Assembly: GCF_010894405.1 (NCBI RefSeq)
Contig: NZ_JAAIYA010000008.1
Location: 310,001-374,000 of the forward strand
Length of the DNA: 64,000 bases
DNA from: Pyxidicoccus caerfyrddinensis
GTDB taxonomy: Bacteria > Myxococcota > Myxococcia > Myxococcales > Myxococcaceae
Direction: 5' to 3'
The notes under the pieces were generated by a model. The model saw nothing but the letters and a program-made list of their open reading frames with translations, did not search any database and was not told the origin of the DNA. Numbering within the stretch: position 1 is the first letter of the stretch; each line of letters opens with the position of its first letter. The position numbers and the translations under genes were made by a program. This document shows positions 12,224 through 20,756 of the stretch, in pieces.

Positions 12224-13033
12224 TCACGGCAACACGGGGCCGGCCACCTGGGGCTCGCGGGCGGCGTCGCGCCGGCGCGTTTCCTTCAGGAAGGCCAGCA
12301 CGCCGTCGGCAATCGCCTCGGCCAGCTTCTCCTGGTACTCGGCGCGGCCCAGCTTCGCGCCCTCCTGCGGATGGGAGATGTAGCCCACCTCGACGAGGAC
12401 GGCGGGGCACTCCACGCCGGAGAGGACGAAGAAGGGCGCCTGCTGCACGCCCCGGTCCGCCGCGCGCGTGCCGCGGATGAGGCGCGGGTGGATGGAGTAG
12501 GCCAGCCGGGACGAGTCCGCGTGCGCCTCGGTGCGCACCAGGTCCTGGAGGATGAAGGCCAGCGTGGAGTCCCCACGCGCCGCGCGAGTCTCGGGGGCCT
12601 CGGCGTTCTCCCGGTCGGCCACCGCGCGCGCGGCGTCGCCGGAGGCGTTGGCGGAGAGGAAGTAGGTCTCGATGCCCTCGGTGCGCTCGCGCATCCGCTT
12701 CGTGGGCATGGAGTTGGCGTGGATGGAGAGGAAGAGGTCCGCGGCGTGGTCGTTGGTCAGCGACACGCGCTCCGTGAGGGACACCTGCGCGTCGCGCTCG
12801 CGCGTGAGGTACACGTCGCCTCCGGCCGCCTCCAGCCGAGCCCGCACGCGCTGGGCAATCTGGAGTGCGATTTCCTTCTCGCGCAGCTCGGCGGGGCCCT
12901 TCGCACCTTCCTGCGCGCCGCCGTGTCCCGGGTCGATGACGATGCGCGCGGGACGCTCCCCCGCACTCGCGGCGAGGGGCACGAGGCAGAGCAGCGACAG
13001 GACGGCGAGGAGGGGGCGGTGCGACGACGGCAT
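12224..13033 (-). CDS. Exported N-acetylmuramoyl-L-alanine amidase (Amidase_3)
   Basis: This zinc enzyme cleaves the amide bond between muramic acid and the stem peptide of peptidoglycan and acts in the periplasm. The 269 residues begin with a signal peptide (about 1-24, cleavage near AASAGE). The Amidase_3 domain follows directly with zinc ligands in VIDPGHGG and LREKE and in FLSIHAN, and the catalytic Glu in VEVGYISHP near the C-terminus. It resembles AmiC without the AMIN targeting domain. It lies between selD (58 bases upstream) and rph on the same strand. Confidence 0.93.
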   Translation of the reverse strand: MPSSHRPLLAVLSLLCLVPLAASAGERPARIVIDPGHGGAQEGAKGPAELREKEIALQIAQRVRARLEAAGGDVYLTRERDAQVSLTERVSLTNDHAADLFLSIHANSMPTKRMRERTEGIETYFLSANASGDAARAVADRENAEAPETRAARGDSTLAFILQDLVRTEAHADSSRLAYSIHPRLIRGTRAADRGVQQAPFFVLSGVECPAVLVEVGYISHPQEGAKLGRAEYQEKLAEAIADGVLAFLKETRRRDAAREPQVAGPVLP

Positions 13034-13092
13034 ACCGGGGACGGATGCTAGCGGAGGGAGCCCCCAGGGGCGAAATCCGGGCCGGGGGCCGT

Positions 13093-14151
13093 TCAGCCGA
13101 TGACGTCGATGCCGGGGCGCCCCGCCCGCACTTCACCGATGAGGGCGGCGTCCACACCGGCCGCCTCCAGCGCCTTGAGCGCCTTCAGGGCATGGCGGGC
13201 GGGCACGCTGGCCAGCAGCCCGCCGTTGGTCTGCGCATCCGCGAGCACCCACTGGATGTGCTCGGGCAGCCCGTCCGGGAAGCGCACCTTCTTCAGCACG
13301 TGGGCGAGGTTGGCCTTGGTGCCACCGGGCACCACACCCTGCTCGGCCAGCCCGGCGACCTCGGAGATGAGGGGGATGCGCTCCAGGTCGATGGCCGCGC
13401 GCGCCTTGGCCCCGGTCATCATCTCCAGCAGGTGGCCCAGCAGGCCGTAGCCCGTCACGTCCGTGAGGGCGTTCACCTTGAACTTCCCCGAGGCGAAGAC
13501 CTCCCCCGCGGCGCGGTTGAGGGCGGACATCACCGCCACCACGCGCTTGGAGAGCTGCTTCGAGGCCACGCCCCGCTTGATGGCGGTGGTGGCGATGCCC
13601 GAGCCCAGGGGCTTGGTGAGGAAGAGCACGTCTCCCGGCTTCGCGCCCGCGTTGGTGAGCACCTTCTTCGGGTGCACCACGCCGGTGACGGCCATGCCGT
13701 ACTTCGGCTCCGGGTCCCTCACGCTGTGGCCGCCGAGGATGGGGATGCCCGCCTCGTCTGCCTTGGACTGGCCGCCGGCCAGAATCTTCGAGAGCACCTT
13801 CAGCGGCTGGCCATCCGGGAAGCCCACCAGGTTGAGGGCGAACAGGGGCCGCGCGCCCATGGCGTAGATGTCCGACAGGGCATTCGCCGCGGCGATGGCC
13901 CCGAACTGGAACGGGTCGTCCACCACGGGCGGGAAGAAGTCCACCGTCTCCACCACGGCCAGGCCGGGCGTGAGGCGATAGACGGCCGCATCGTCGTTGG
14001 TGGCGAAACCCACCAGCGCGTGAGGACTCTTGGCAGTCTTCAGGAGGCGCAGGACCTGCGCCAGGTCCGCGGGCCGCAGTTTCGCCGCTCAGCCCGCGCA
14101 GTGACTCAGTTCGGTGAGGCGCTTCGGCTTCCCCGGCTTCTCGTCCGCCAT
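13093..14151 (-). CDS. selD: Selenide, water dikinase SelD with in-frame TGA (selenocysteine 21)
   Basis: SelD makes selenophosphate from selenide and ATP, the selenium donor for selenocysteine and selenouridine. Read from ATG 14151, with GGGG shortly upstream, codon 21 (14091-14089) is TGA inside HCAG-TGA-AAKL. That is exactly where other SelD proteins have their active-site Cys or Sec, and the conserved Lys follows three residues later. Readthrough gives 352 residues, the normal family length. Stopping there would leave a 20-residue peptide, and a later start would remove the catalytic residue. Downstream motifs include GFATNDDAAVY, DFFPPVVDDP, GGHSVRDPEPKYG and DVTGYGLLGHLLEM. Hairpins right after the TGA could be the bacterial SECIS. 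It is therefore probably a selenoprotein, which requires SelA, SelB and tRNA-Sec elsewhere in the genome. Confidence 0.9.
14046..14091 (-). promoter_or_regulatory. Candidate bacterial SECIS element in selD
   Basis: Counting from the T of the TGA as nucleotide 1, two alternative hairpins form. GGACCTG (24-30) pairs with CAGGTCC (34-40) around GCG, and GGCGCAG (30-36) pairs with CTGCGCC (40-46) around GTC. Both are 7-bp perfect stems and are mutually exclusive. Their apical loops lie about 31-39 bases from the TGA, near the upper end of the range described for bacterial SECIS elements, and the second loop begins with G as that model expects. Confidence 0.55.
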
Positions 14152-14204
14152 GGTGCTCCCCTTCCCCGTCTGGGCGGCCCAGGTATCAGGCCGCGTCGTG
14201 TCCG

Positions 14205-15146
14205 TCAGGCCTTGCGCACGTAGTCGCGCTTCAGCAGCTGCGCCACCGCTTCCGCCGTCACCACGTCGTCCGCGTCCGCGCGGTCCAGCACCGCGCCGAA
14301 GGTGCCGTAGTTGTGCACCAGCTGGAGCACGTCGAGCATCTCCGGCGACAGCTCCTTGAGCGGCGGCGTCAGCGGCATGGCCAACGCCAGCGGCGCGTCC
14401 AGCGCCGGCAGGTTCGGCTGCAGGCGCTTCATCTCGTCCAGCTGGCGGAGCGAGTCCATCAGGAGCGCCTCGGTGGACGAGTCCAGCTCCACCATGAACT
14501 CCTGGTTGTCCGCCGGGCGCAGCTCGAAGTCGCCCTGCTCCCAGGTGATGATGCGGTTGAAGCTCTTCTGCGGGCCCAGGTTGTGGTTGTCGCCGATGAC
14601 GGCGTAGTACACGCGGCCCTGGCGCAGGTAGATGCGGCCCTCCTGGTCGCTCGTCACCACCAGCACGCCGTTCTTCTTGGACGTGTGGAAGAGCTGGAGC
14701 AGGTCCGGCAGGGGAATCTCTTCAATCTTCCCCGTCATGGAGCTGGCCTTGTTGGTGGTGCGCGCGGCCTGGACGGCGGCGACCTCCTCCAGCTTCTGCT
14801 TGGCCATGCTCTCGTCGACGTTGGCGCCATCCGCGCCCTGGTGGACGAGCTTGAGGATGGAGGTGCCGATGAGGATGCGGTCACCCTCCTTCAGCCGGGC
14901 CTGCTTCACCTTCTCACCGTTGACGAAGGTGCCGTTGGTGGAGCCCAGGTCCTCGATGGTGATCTTCCCGTCGCTGAAGCTGATCTTCGCGTGCTTGCGG
15001 GAGACCATGTCCTCGACGAGCACCATGTCCAGCTCGCTCGAGCGGCCGATGACGATGTGCTTCTCCGCCTTCAGCGGGAACTCGCCACCCTGGTACTTCC
15101 CGGAGATGAACTTGAGGGCGTAGGTCTTTTGGGTGTCCATGGTCAT
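14205..15146 (-). CDS. FHA domain and DUF4388 protein
   Basis: The 313 residues have an N-terminal forkhead-associated domain (about 8-105). It shows the phosphothreonine-binding pattern: IGRSSELD, SRKHAKI and GSTNGTFVNG. A DUF4388 (PATAN-like) domain follows (about 130-240) with LPDLLQLFHTSKKNG and GRIYLRQGRVYYA. A helical C-terminal region ends the protein. FHA domains bind phosphothreonine peptides, and myxobacteria use them with their many Ser/Thr kinases. The partner is unknown. The start overlaps the stop of the TPR gene (ATGA at 15146), so the pair is coupled. A second ATG at 15140 is possible. Confidence 0.88.
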   Translation of the reverse strand: MTMDTQKTYALKFISGKYQGGEFPLKAEKHIVIGRSSELDMVLVEDMVSRKHAKISFSDGKITIEDLGSTNGTFVNGEKVKQARLKEGDRILIGTSILKLVHQGADGANVDESMAKQKLEEVAAVQAARTTNKASSMTGKIEEIPLPDLLQLFHTSKKNGVLVVTSDQEGRIYLRQGRVYYAVIGDNHNLGPQKSFNRIITWEQGDFELRPADNQEFMVELDSSTEALLMDSLRQLDEMKRLQPNLPALDAPLALAMPLTPPLKELSPEMLDVLQLVHNYGTFGAVLDRADADDVVTAEAVAQLLKRDYVRKA

Positions 15147-15868
15147 CAACCGGCCTGCTCCGGCGTGCCGGGGTCCTTCACCAGGTTGAGGTACATCTGC
15201 GCGCTCTTGTTATCCGGGCTGCGCGCCAGCACGTCCTCCCAGACCCGCACCGCCTCCGCCCGACGCCCGGCCGAATACAGCGCCACTCCATACTGGATAC
15301 GGCCCGGGATGAAAGATGGGTTCTGGGTGATGACCTGCTCGTACTCGGCCAGGGCCGCGGCGTTGTCGCCCGCGTCACGCAAGGCATTGCCCAGCTTGAG
15401 GCGGATGTCCACGAACTGGGGGCAAAGGCCGAGCGCTCGCCGGTACTCTTCGATGGCCTTCGCCCACGCCCCGCTGGAGGCGAAGACGTCGCCAATCTCG
15501 CCGTACATGTTGGCGATCTTCTTCTCCACGTACGGGTCCAGCTCGCCGGGGCCGGTCTTCTGCTGGGAGAGGGCGGCCTGGTAGACCTCCTTCGCCTCGG
15601 CGTACTTCCCCATGTCGTTGTAGATGACGGCCAGGTTGAGGGCCGCCTCGGTGTACGCGGGGTTGAGCTTCAGCGCGGACTCGAAGGCGCGCTGCGCCCG
15701 GGCGAACTGGCCCTGGTCGTGGTAGATGATGCCGAGCATGTTGAACACGTCCGCGAAGGTCGGGTTCTGCTCGACGATCTTCGCGAGGTATTGCTCGGCC
15801 TGGGCGTACTGCTTCTTCTCGAAGTAGCCGCGCCCGAGGGTCAGTAGCTGCTTGAGGGGCTCTTCCAT
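15146..15868 (-). CDS. Tetratricopeptide-repeat protein
   Basis: The 240 residues are almost entirely TPR units. They begin at GRGYFEKKQYAQAEQYL, with further repeats at NPTFADVFNMLGIIYHDQGQ, NPAYTEAALNLAVIY and through to NPSFIPGRIQYGVALYS. There is no signal peptide or lipobox, so the protein is probably a cytoplasmic scaffold. It overlaps the downstream FHA-DUF4388 gene by four bases and lies 39 bases past the preceding membrane-protein gene. A shared complex with the FHA protein is plausible but unproven. Confidence 0.88.
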   Translation of the reverse strand: MEEPLKQLLTLGRGYFEKKQYAQAEQYLAKIVEQNPTFADVFNMLGIIYHDQGQFARAQRAFESALKLNPAYTEAALNLAVIYNDMGKYAEAKEVYQAALSQQKTGPGELDPYVEKKIANMYGEIGDVFASSGAWAKAIEEYRRALGLCPQFVDIRLKLGNALRDAGDNAAALAEYEQVITQNPSFIPGRIQYGVALYSAGRRAEAVRVWEDVLARSPDNKSAQMYLNLVKDPGTPEQAG

Positions 15869-15907
15869 GAATCGGCCCGAACGGGCTCTGCCTCCGAGGC
15901 GGCTAGC

Positions 15908-16612
15908 CTACATGAGCCCGGGCGAAAACAAGAATTCATCACCGCGAAGCGTCAGGGAAAGTTGGCGCTCGCCCCGGGTGTCCACCGGGCGCGCGGGCAG
16001 GGCCCCCTGCAGGCGCCAGTGTTCGGTAACGACAGCTTCTTCCCGCTCCAGCCGGACGTACCAGGCCTCCGCCCGGTAGCCGCGCGCGCGCATCTGCTTC
16101 AGCTCCTCCCACTCCGGGCCGCCCACACCCGGAGTGCCCGGCGCCGCCAGCTTCGCCAGGGCGTCCGCGTCCGCCGCCTGCAAGGCCCGACGCCGGGACT
16201 CCAGCGCCGTCACCACAGCCTGCAGCCGGGGCGCCGCGGTGCCCTCCGGCACCCAGTCCCCGTCGCGCCGCACGAAGGGCACGCGCTCCACCCCGGCGGT
16301 GCCCACCTCGGTGGTCCCCAGGGTGCCGTCGAAGTCGAGCGTGGCGTGGGCTTCCGCTCGCTCCCCGCCCGGCGCCACCACCACGGTGATGCGAGCGAAG
16401 CGGTGCTTGCGGGACTTGAGGGGCACGTCGGAGCCGGGCACGGGCAGTGTGAGCCCCTCGGCCTCGGTCTCCTTCAGCGTGGTGATGATTTCCGCCTCGG
16501 GGCCGGCGGCCGCGCCGAGGAAGCGCGGGGCGAAGACGGCCAGGGTGGCGCCCAGCGCCAGCACGACGATGAGGGCGCCGCCGAGGCGGCTCCACTCCTC
16601 GGTCGTCTTCAC
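15908..16612 (-). CDS. Membrane-anchored protein of unknown function
   Basis: I do not recognise this 234-residue protein. One transmembrane helix (about 11-33, ALIVVLALGATLAVF) is followed by a periplasmic domain with alternating charged beta-like segments and no Cys. Its ATG overlaps the bamD stop by four bases (ATGA), so it is translated together with bamD. That placement suggests an envelope role. Confidence 0.8.
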   Translation of the reverse strand: MKTTEEWSRLGGALIVVLALGATLAVFAPRFLGAAAGPEAEIITTLKETEAEGLTLPVPGSDVPLKSRKHRFARITVVVAPGGERAEAHATLDFDGTLGTTEVGTAGVERVPFVRRDGDWVPEGTAAPRLQAVVTALESRRRALQAADADALAKLAAPGTPGVGGPEWEELKQMRARGYRAEAWYVRLEREEAVVTEHWRLQGALPARPVDTRGERQLSLTLRGDEFLFSPGLM

Positions 16613-17385
16613 GTGCCCAGCATGCGCTGGGCGCGCTCCGCGGCGGGAGTCCCTGGCAGCCGGCGCAGCACCTGGCGCAGCGTCTCCTCCGCCTTCTTCG
16701 GGTCATTCAGCTTCACGTAGGCCGCGTGCAGGTCGAAGAGGGCCTCCTCCTCGTACTGGGTGCCCGGGTAGCGGCGCAGCAGCGACTCCAGGCGCTGGGC
16801 CACCGCCTTCCACCGCTCGCGCTTCTGGTAGAAGCGGGCCACGTACAGCTCGTGCTCCGCCAGACGCTTGCGGGCCTCGTCGGCCTGGGCCTTGGCGTCG
16901 TCGGCGTACTCGGACTTCGGGTACTGGCGCCGGAAGTCCTCCATGGCGAGCAGCGCGGCCCGGATCTCCCCCTGGTCCTTCTCCTCCGGGGGCGGCAGGG
17001 CGAAGAACTCCGACGGGTAGTCCTCCACGTGCGTGAGGGCGGAGCGGTAGGCGGCGTAGTCCACCTTGGGGTGCGTGGGGTGGAGCTTGATGAAGGACTC
17101 GTACTGCTCGCGCGCCTCGGGCCAGGCCTCGCGGGCGAAGTCCACGTCCGCCAGCTTGAGCTCGGCCTCGCGGGCGGCCTCCTGGTAGGGGAACTTCGCG
17201 CGGACGTACTCGAAGTACTTCTGGGCCTTGAGGAAGTCCTTGTTCTCCATGGCCTCCGTGCCGAGGCGCAGATTCTCTTCAGCGGCGCTGGCGTAGGTGG
17301 GCTCACCGGCCTGTCCCGAGGTGAGGGACGCACAGCCGGAGGTGAAGAGCAGGACGGCGGTCAGGAAGGCGACGGCGGAACGCAT
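16609..17385 (-). CDS. bamD: Outer membrane assembly lipoprotein BamD
   Basis: BamD is the essential TPR lipoprotein of the beta-barrel assembly machinery. The 258 residues start with a lipoprotein signal, lipobox TSGC. TPR-like repeats follow with family-typical features: YFEYVRAKFPYQEAAREAEL, ALLAMEDFRRQYPKSEYADDA and ARFYQKRERWKAVAQRLESLLRRYPGT. ATG 17385 is preceded directly by GGTGGAG, so a GTG at 17394 or 17391 is an alternative start. It begins 10 bases after recX and its stop overlaps the next gene. Confidence 0.9.
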   Translation of the reverse strand: MRSAVAFLTAVLLFTSGCASLTSGQAGEPTYASAAEENLRLGTEAMENKDFLKAQKYFEYVRAKFPYQEAAREAELKLADVDFAREAWPEAREQYESFIKLHPTHPKVDYAAYRSALTHVEDYPSEFFALPPPEEKDQGEIRAALLAMEDFRRQYPKSEYADDAKAQADEARKRLAEHELYVARFYQKRERWKAVAQRLESLLRRYPGTQYEEEALFDLHAAYVKLNDPKKAEETLRQVLRRLPGTPAAERAQRMLGT

Positions 17386-17395
17386 CTCCACCACG

Positions 17396-17920
17396 CTATT
17401 CGTCCGGGCCTGAGGGGTCCAGCGAAGCTTCACCCAGCAACCGATGGATGACGTCTTCGGAAAAGCCCCGGCTGTCGAGGAGCCGTCCCGCGCGGGCCCG
17501 CTCCTTCGCGTCGAGCGGGCGGCCGAGCAGCCCCTTCCCCTCCAGCACCGCGCGCGCGGTGGCCACCGCGTCGAAGTCCTCCGTGCCGCTCGCCTGGGCC
17601 AACGCCTGGCGAGCCGCCTCCTCCGGCAGCCCGTGGGCCTCGAGGCGCTGGAGCACGGCGCGCGGGCCCAGCCGTCCCTTGCGTAGCAGCGCGGCGGCGC
17701 GCTCCTGGGCGAAGCGCGCGTCGTCGAGGTAGCCCCAACCCGTCACCCGCGACAGCACCTCCTCGCGGACCTTTTCCGCGAAGCCCTTGCGCGTGAGGGC
17801 CGCGTCCAATTCCTGACGGCTGCGGGCGCGCACGGAGAGCAGCTTCAGACAGGCGTCCGTGGCGCGGCGGACCGCGTCCGGGCCGGCGTCTTCGGGGGGA
17901 CCGTCATCCTCCGGATGCAT
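17396..17920 (-). CDS. recX: Regulatory protein RecX
   Basis: RecX binds RecA filaments and inhibits their extension. The 174 residues are made of RecX-type three-helix repeats with LLSVRARSRQELDAALTRKG, GWGYLDDARFAQERAAALLR and a C-terminal RARAGRLLDSRGFSEDVIHRLL. The ATG at 17920 is the first in frame; the upstream frame opens only with TTG. It is the first gene of the long minus-strand run ending at rdgB and is divergent from the gene at 17956, with 35 bases between starts. recA is not in this window. Confidence 0.9.
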   Translation of the reverse strand: MHPEDDGPPEDAGPDAVRRATDACLKLLSVRARSRQELDAALTRKGFAEKVREEVLSRVTGWGYLDDARFAQERAAALLRKGRLGPRAVLQRLEAHGLPEEAARQALAQASGTEDFDAVATARAVLEGKGLLGRPLDAKERARAGRLLDSRGFSEDVIHRLLGEASLDPSGPDE

Positions 17921-17955
17921 GGCGGGATACGTAGCATGTGGTAACAGGCGCAACC

Positions 17956-18693
17956 ATGCACCCCGTCCTCGCCCGCTTCCTTGCCGCCGATGCCGCCCGG
18001 GAGACGCTTCGCAAGCAGCAGTCCGGTGAAGCCCTGTCCCCCGAGGAGCAGGCCTTCATCGAGGCCGCCACCGCGCACCCCAAGCACAAGGGCGTGCTGC
18101 TCGGTGTGAGCGGCCGCGCCCTGTCGTCCGACGCCCAGGCGTCGCTGGTGCTGCTCGCGGCCCACGCCGCGGCCCGCGCCATGCGCGAGGACGCCGACCT
18201 GGCCGAGCCCACGCGCAAGGCGCGCGCGGCGCTGTCCGAGGAAGGCGCCAGCGACGAGGAGGCGGACGCCTTCATCGCGTCCATCCTGTTGGAGGAGGCC
18301 TTCGGCTACGAGCAGGACGTGGACGCCTTCGACGCCGAGTACGTGAAGGAGTCGCTGGGCGAGGTGCCCGCGCTGGCCTCCCTCACCAAGGAAGCGGTGG
18401 ACGCCCTCTTTCTCTCGTTCGTGAAGGGCGCCGCCAACGACGCCGAGCGCAAGGTGCGCGAGGGCATGGCCCGCGCCCTGTTCGACATCGCGTGGTCGGA
18501 GGGGCCCGCGCCCATCAACCCCGAGCACATGGAGGCCGTGCTCGACGCGGAGGTGGTGGACCGGCCCGAGGAGGAGCAGGAGGCCAAGGTGCACGCCACC
18601 GCGCAGCTGCTCCAGGCGCTCTCCAAGGAAGGCCTGGTGGGACCGATTCGCCTGTCGCGACTGCGCGCGCTGCTGGGCGAAGGGGACGCGTAG
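17956..18693 (+). CDS. Conserved hypothetical helical protein
   Basis: I do not recognise this 245-residue protein. It is acidic and almost wholly helical, with no signal peptide, membrane segment or cysteine. It starts MHPVLARFLAADAAR and contains a segment IASILLEEAFGYEQDVDAF. It is divergent from recX across 35 bases, so the two may share control elements. ATG 17956 is preferred over an in-frame GTG at 17938. Confidence 0.75.
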   Translation: MHPVLARFLAADAARETLRKQQSGEALSPEEQAFIEAATAHPKHKGVLLGVSGRALSSDAQASLVLLAAHAAARAMREDADLAEPTRKARAALSEEGASDEEADAFIASILLEEAFGYEQDVDAFDAEYVKESLGEVPALASLTKEAVDALFLSFVKGAANDAERKVREGMARALFDIAWSEGPAPINPEHMEAVLDAEVVDRPEEEQEAKVHATAQLLQALSKEGLVGPIRLSRLRALLGEGDA

Positions 18694-18762
18694 CGGCGGA
18701 GGGCGGGAGGTGCCCGGCTTCACCGTGACAGCGGGTCAGCGCGCGCCGAACGAAGTGCACGT

Positions 18763-18799
18763 GTAGCGGCGGAGCCGGGAGTACCGGCCCCACCGCTAC
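18763..18799. terminator. Hairpin between convergent genes
   Basis: GTAGCGG pairs with CCGCTAC, with further G-C pairing inside. It lies between the ends of the convergent genes at 17956 and pilT. The arm GTAGCGGCGGAG also occurs at 18691, about 73 bases earlier. The function is probably termination in one or both directions. Confidence 0.5.
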
Positions 18800-18805
18800 C
18801 GCGAA

Positions 18806-20206
18806 TCAGAAGCGCTCAATCTGGAAGTCGTCATCCCCACCCGCGGCAGGCGCCGGGGCCGGGGCTGGAGCGGGCGGCGGAGTCGGCGGGCGCGCGGCGG
18901 GCGCGGGCGGACGCGCGGCGGCGGGGGCCGGAGCACCGGGACGCGGCGCGGCGGCGGGCGCTGGAGCCCCCGGGCGCATTGCCTGCGACACCGGAGCCGG
19001 CGTGGGCGGAGTCGCCGGAGCCGGGGCCGGAGCCGCCGCGGTGGGGGCGCCCTTCTGCGCGAAGGAGGCCGAGCCGGGGATGGGGCGCGACTCGCCGGGC
19101 TTCGCGTCGAAGTTGTCCCACTTCGAGTCGGACGTGCCGCTGATGCCGGAGAAGCGCAGCGCGAAGTCGTCCGGGTTGGAGGCCTGACGGTGGGCCTCTT
19201 CGTAGGTGACGAGCCCCTGGCGCACCAGGCTCATCAGCGACTGGTCGAAGGTCTGCATCCCGTACGAGTCGGTACCCTGCGCAATCGCGTCGTGGATTTC
19301 CTTCGTGCGGTCCTTGTCCTCGATGAGCTCGCGCACGCGGGCGGTGACGCGCAGCACCTCCACCGCGGCCACGCGGCCCTTGCCGTCCGCGCGCGGCACG
19401 AGGCGCTGAGAAACCACGCCCTTGAGCACGCTCGCGAGCTGCAGGCGCACCTGCTTCTGCTGGTGCGGAGGGAAGGCGGACACGATGCGGTTGATGGTCT
19501 CCGTCGCGTCCAGCGTGTGCAGCGTGGACATCACGAGGTGGCCCGTCTCCGCCGCGTGGAGTGCGGTCTCAATCGTCTCGTGGTCTCGCATTTCGCCGAC
19601 GAGGATGACGTCCGGGTCCTGGCGCAGCGCGCTCTTGAGGGCCTGCGCGAAGCTCATCGTGTCCACGCCGACCTCGCGCTGGTTCACGATGGAGCGCTTG
19701 TCGCGAATGAGGAACTCGATGGGGTCCTCAATCGTCATGATGTGGCTGGTCTCGTTGGCGTTGATGTGGTCGATCATCGCCGCCAGCGTGGTGGACTTAC
19801 CGGAGCCCGTGGTGCCCGTCACCAGCACGAGGCCGCGCTCCTCGCCGCAAATCTTCGCGAGCACCTGGGGCAGCAGCAGGTCCTGCATCGTCATCACCTT
19901 GAAGGGGATGACGCGAAGCACGGCGCCCACCGTGCCGCGCTGCTGAAAGACGTTGACGCGGAAGCGGCCCAGGCCGGGGACGCCGTAGGCCAGGTCCACC
20001 TCGTTGCTCGACTTGAACTTCTCCTTCTGGAACTCGTTCATGATGCCGAAGGCCATGCGCGCGACCTCCTCCGGGGGGAGGCGGCGGCCGTCCTTGAGCG
20101 GCACCAGCGAGCCGTCCACGCGGAACATGGGCGGGAGGCCGGCCTTGAGATGAATGTCGGAGGCACCGCCGCGCAGGGCGATCTGCAGAATCTCGTTCAG
20201 TTCCAT
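18806..20206 (-). CDS. PilT-family twitching-motility ATPase with Pro/Ala-rich tail
   Basis: PilT ATPases power type IV pilus retraction. Residues 1-350 are a complete PilT. They hold the DIHLKAGLPPMFRVDG N-domain motif, Walker A GTTGSGKST (131-139), an Asp box (TIEDPIEFL), a Walker B LVGEMRD and a His box (GHLVMSTLHTLDA). The C-terminal AIRNLIRE-type region is replaced by a different helical end, followed by about 95 residues of Pro/Ala-rich low complexity. The protein ends FQIERF. It lies next to rpsI, not in a pil cluster, so it is probably one of several PilT paralogues in this lineage. Total length is 466 residues, against about 340-370 in typical PilT. Confidence 0.92.
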   Translation of the reverse strand: MELNEILQIALRGGASDIHLKAGLPPMFRVDGSLVPLKDGRRLPPEEVARMAFGIMNEFQKEKFKSSNEVDLAYGVPGLGRFRVNVFQQRGTVGAVLRVIPFKVMTMQDLLLPQVLAKICGEERGLVLVTGTTGSGKSTTLAAMIDHINANETSHIMTIEDPIEFLIRDKRSIVNQREVGVDTMSFAQALKSALRQDPDVILVGEMRDHETIETALHAAETGHLVMSTLHTLDATETINRIVSAFPPHQQKQVRLQLASVLKGVVSQRLVPRADGKGRVAAVEVLRVTARVRELIEDKDRTKEIHDAIAQGTDSYGMQTFDQSLMSLVRQGLVTYEEAHRQASNPDDFALRFSGISGTSDSKWDNFDAKPGESRPIPGSASFAQKGAPTAAAPAPAPATPPTPAPVSQAMRPGAPAPAAAPRPGAPAPAAARPPAPAARPPTPPPAPAPAPAPAAGGDDDFQIERF

Positions 20207-20274
20207 GAGCGGACCGGATGGTAGCAGAGGCCCTCGGCCTCATGCGATGGGCCGCTCCGGACCCCGCAAAGACA

Positions 20275-20308
20275 ACGGCGGAGGCCCTTGAAAGAGGACC
20301 CCCGCCGT
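20275..20308 (-). terminator. Terminator of rplM-rpsI
   Basis: ACGGCGG (20275-20281) pairs with CCGCCGT (20302-20308), with further imperfect inner pairing. On the minus strand it is followed by TTGTCTTTG. It lies 32 bases past the rpsI stop. Confidence 0.65.
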
Positions 20309-20339
20309 GGGGAAACAAGCAAGCTGCCGGGCTTGACGC

Positions 20340-20741
20340 CTAGCGCTTGGAGAACTGGAACCGGCGACGCGCGCCCGGCTGGCCGTACTTCTTGCGCTCG
20401 ACCGCGCGAGCATCGCGGGTGAGGAAGCCGGCCTTCTTCAGCGCCGGACGGAACTCCGGGTTGAAGGAGCACAGCGCACGGGCGATGCCGTGACGGATGG
20501 CGCCGGCCTGGCCGGAGAGACCGCCGCCCTTCACGTTGACCGTGATGTCGAGCTTGCCCTTCTGCTCGAGGATATCGAGGGGCTGGTTGAGCACCATCTT
20601 CGAGGTCTCACGACCGAAGTAGGCGTTGAGCTCGCGACCGTTGACGGTGACCTGGCCAGTGCCGGGACGAATCCAGACGCGGGCGGTGGCCTCCTTGCGG
20701 CGGCCGGTGGCGTAGAAACCGAGTTCTTGATGGATGGGCAT
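20340..20741 (-). CDS. rpsI: 30S ribosomal protein S9
   Basis: S9 has a C-terminal tail that reaches the ribosomal P site. The 133 residues show [16 protein letters not shown], the [13 protein letters not shown] segment, [19 protein letters not shown] and the basic C-terminal end [25 protein letters not shown] split across the tail. GGGAG stands nine bases before ATG 20741. It follows rplM by 15 bases in the standard L13-S9 operon. Confidence 0.98.
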   Translation of the reverse strand: MPIHQELGFYATGRRKEATARVWIRPGTGQVTVNGRELNAYFGRETSKMVLNQPLDILEQKGKLDITVNVKGGGLSGQAGAIRHGIARALCSFNPEFRPALKKAGFLTRDARAVERKKYGQPGARRRFQFSKR

Positions 20742-20756
20742 GGACGTTGTCTCCCT

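Noticed and set aside
14089..14091. TGA in selD as a true stop or inactivating mutation
   Set aside because: Coding motifs continue without frameshift on both sides, the codon falls on the catalytic site and readthrough restores normal length. An ordinary nonsense mutation is less likely, though resequencing would settle it.
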